Positions 63,250-64,000 of a stretch of DNA of 64,000 nucleotides are shown here, piece by piece (position 1 is the first letter of the stretch; the number at the start of each line of letters is the position of its first letter). The notes beneath the pieces were generated by a model. That model saw nothing but the letters and a program-made list of their open reading frames with translations, was not told the origin of the DNA and did no database searches. A program made the translations under genes and the position numbers. The DNA is from Youhaiella tibetensis (GTDB taxonomy: Bacteria > Pseudomonadota > Alphaproteobacteria > Rhizobiales > Devosiaceae), in the NCBI RefSeq assembly GCF_008000755.1, contig NZ_CP041690.1, forward strand, positions 806,001 to 870,000. Reading direction: 5' to 3'.

Positions 63250-63678
63250 ATGGCCGATCTCAAGCTGCTGGCGCTTGATAGCGACGATCTGGCGGTAATC
63301 TCCGCCCACACCCAGGATGCGGTCGTCCGCGTCGGGGACATGGGCTATGCCCAGCGCGACAAGCGCTTTGCCCTGCTGATGAACCGCTATGACTGGGAAG
63401 CGGGCACCGTGCGCAACAAGGGCGTGCGCAAGCGCGCCGCGCTGCATTTCGATCGCGTGCTTTCGGTCGCCAGCGCCGGCATCGATACCAATGCGCGCGA
63501 GGGCGTGCTTGAATTGCTCGCCATTTCCTTTACCGAAACCGATGCCCCCGCGGGCATCGTGGAACTGACTTTCGCCGGCGGCGGCACGGTGCGGCTCGAG
63601 GTCGAAGTCCTCGAAGCGCGCCTGCAGGACCTCGGCGCCGCCTGGGCCGCCAAGGCCCAGCCCCAGCACAGCCTCTAA
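63250..63678 (+). CDS. DUF2948 family protein
   Basis: A 142-aa protein with the DUF2948 layout: LKLLALDSDDLAVISAHTQDAVVRVGDMGY, RFALLMNRYDWE, RKRAALHFDRVLSV (parts shown). The family is conserved between murA and hisD in Alphaproteobacteria and its function is unknown. AGGAACG precedes ATG 63250. It is cut off from murA by the inserted cassette, so it probably uses a promoter in 63060-63240. Confidence 0.9.
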   Translation: MADLKLLALDSDDLAVISAHTQDAVVRVGDMGYAQRDKRFALLMNRYDWEAGTVRNKGVRKRAALHFDRVLSVASAGIDTNAREGVLELLAISFTETDAPAGIVELTFAGGGTVRLEVEVLEARLQDLGAAWAAKAQPQHSL

Positions 63679-63694
63679 CCGGATCCTCTCGCCC

Positions 63695-64000
63695 ATGCCT
63701 TCGTTCCTCGATACCCGCGACGCCGATTTTGCGGCCCGCTTCCAGGCGCTGCTCGAAGGCAAGCGCGAAAGCTCCCAGGAAGTCGGCGACGTCGTCAACA
63801 CCATCATCGCGGACGTGCGGGCGCGCGGCGATGACGCCCTGGTCGAACTCACCAACAAGTTCGACAAGGCCAATGTGACGCCCTCCACGCTGCGCTTCAC
63901 CCAGGAGGAGATCGAGGCGGCGGCCGCCCGCGTCACCCCCGAAGTGCGCTCGGCGCTCGAAACCGCCCATGCCCGCATCAAGGCCCACCACGAAAAGCAG
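63695..64000 (+). CDS. hisD: Histidinol dehydrogenase (N-terminal part, truncated by window edge)
   Basis: The first 102 residues of HisD: MPSFLDTRDADFAARFQALL, then the typical EVGDVVNTIIADVRARGDDALVELTNKFDK (key pattern VxxIIxxVRxxGDxAL..YT.KFD). HisD catalyses the last two steps of histidine synthesis (L-histidinol to L-histidine, NAD+-dependent, zinc enzyme). The gene continues beyond the right edge. It starts 16 bases after DUF2948. Confidence 0.93.
   Translation, partial: MPSFLDTRDADFAARFQALLEGKRESSQEVGDVVNTIIADVRARGDDALVELTNKFDKANVTPSTLRFTQEEIEAAAARVTPEVRSALETAHARIKAHHEKQ

Overview
The window looks like a chromosomal segment of a high-GC alphaproteobacterium, most likely Hyphomicrobiales and plausibly Devosia-like. 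The evidence is a class I lysyl-tRNA synthetase, a C4-pathway 5-aminolevulinate synthase, a PodJ/Sel1-type polarity protein, the Lhr-like helicase/PdeM pair, and a murA ... DUF2948-hisD arrangement. The genus is inferred from gene content, not proven.

Layout. 1-4.8 kb: cyclic-di-GMP signalling (a degenerate GGDEF/EAL protein cut by the window edge and a LOV-GGDEF-EAL protein), a GlxA-type regulator and an AadA-like aminoglycoside nucleotidyltransferase. 5.1-8.5 kb: tRNA-Gly(CCC), then a MarR-EmrA-EmrB-type efflux operon. 8.6-25 kb: core and metabolic genes, including a solo LuxR regulator, a GT2 glycosyltransferase, an amino-acid-type binding protein, lysK, an S24 repressor, pyrD, MATE, a P-loop kinase, the DNA-repair helicase/PdeM pair, an FMN reductase and a TSUP exporter pair. 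25-45.5 kb: polarity and envelope genes, two-component genes, mscL, an unusual FixJ-like regulator, hemA, a globin-coupled chemoreceptor, a GH4 alpha-galactosidase locus (with a frameshifted aldo/keto reductase and an SDR), an OmpA-like lipoprotein, an L,D-transpeptidase, an orphan spike-base protein and a Wzz/BY-kinase.

45.6-58.4 kb is a genomic island in the 3' end of tRNA-Thr(GGT). A tyrosine integrase lies beside the intact tRNA, and a 24-bp exact copy of the tRNA 3' end marks the far boundary. Cargo: a MORC/MutL-type GHKL ATPase paired with a methyltransferase-like protein; a small serine recombinase; a divergent operon with a PD-(D/E)XK-like nuclease, Vsr and a C5 cytosine methyltransferase; and a three-gene operon with an RNase H-like protein lacking catalytic residues, a putative zinc-binding protein and a protein carrying family A polymerase-like motifs A, B and C. 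The island has lower GC and different codon use from its surroundings, as is usual for defence or mobile cargo.

58.5-64 kb returns to core genes (small ORF, murA, DUF2948, hisD). A second low-GC insert at about 60.3-63.1 kb separates murA from DUF2948. It carries an unknown 285-aa protein, a DUF3010 (RNase H-fold) protein and a Hanks-type Ser/Thr kinase.

The best candidates for undescribed systems are the ATPase/methyltransferase-like pair, the pseudo-RNase H/zinc/polymerase-like operon and the DUF3010-kinase cassette. No CRISPR array, rRNA or intact IS element was seen.
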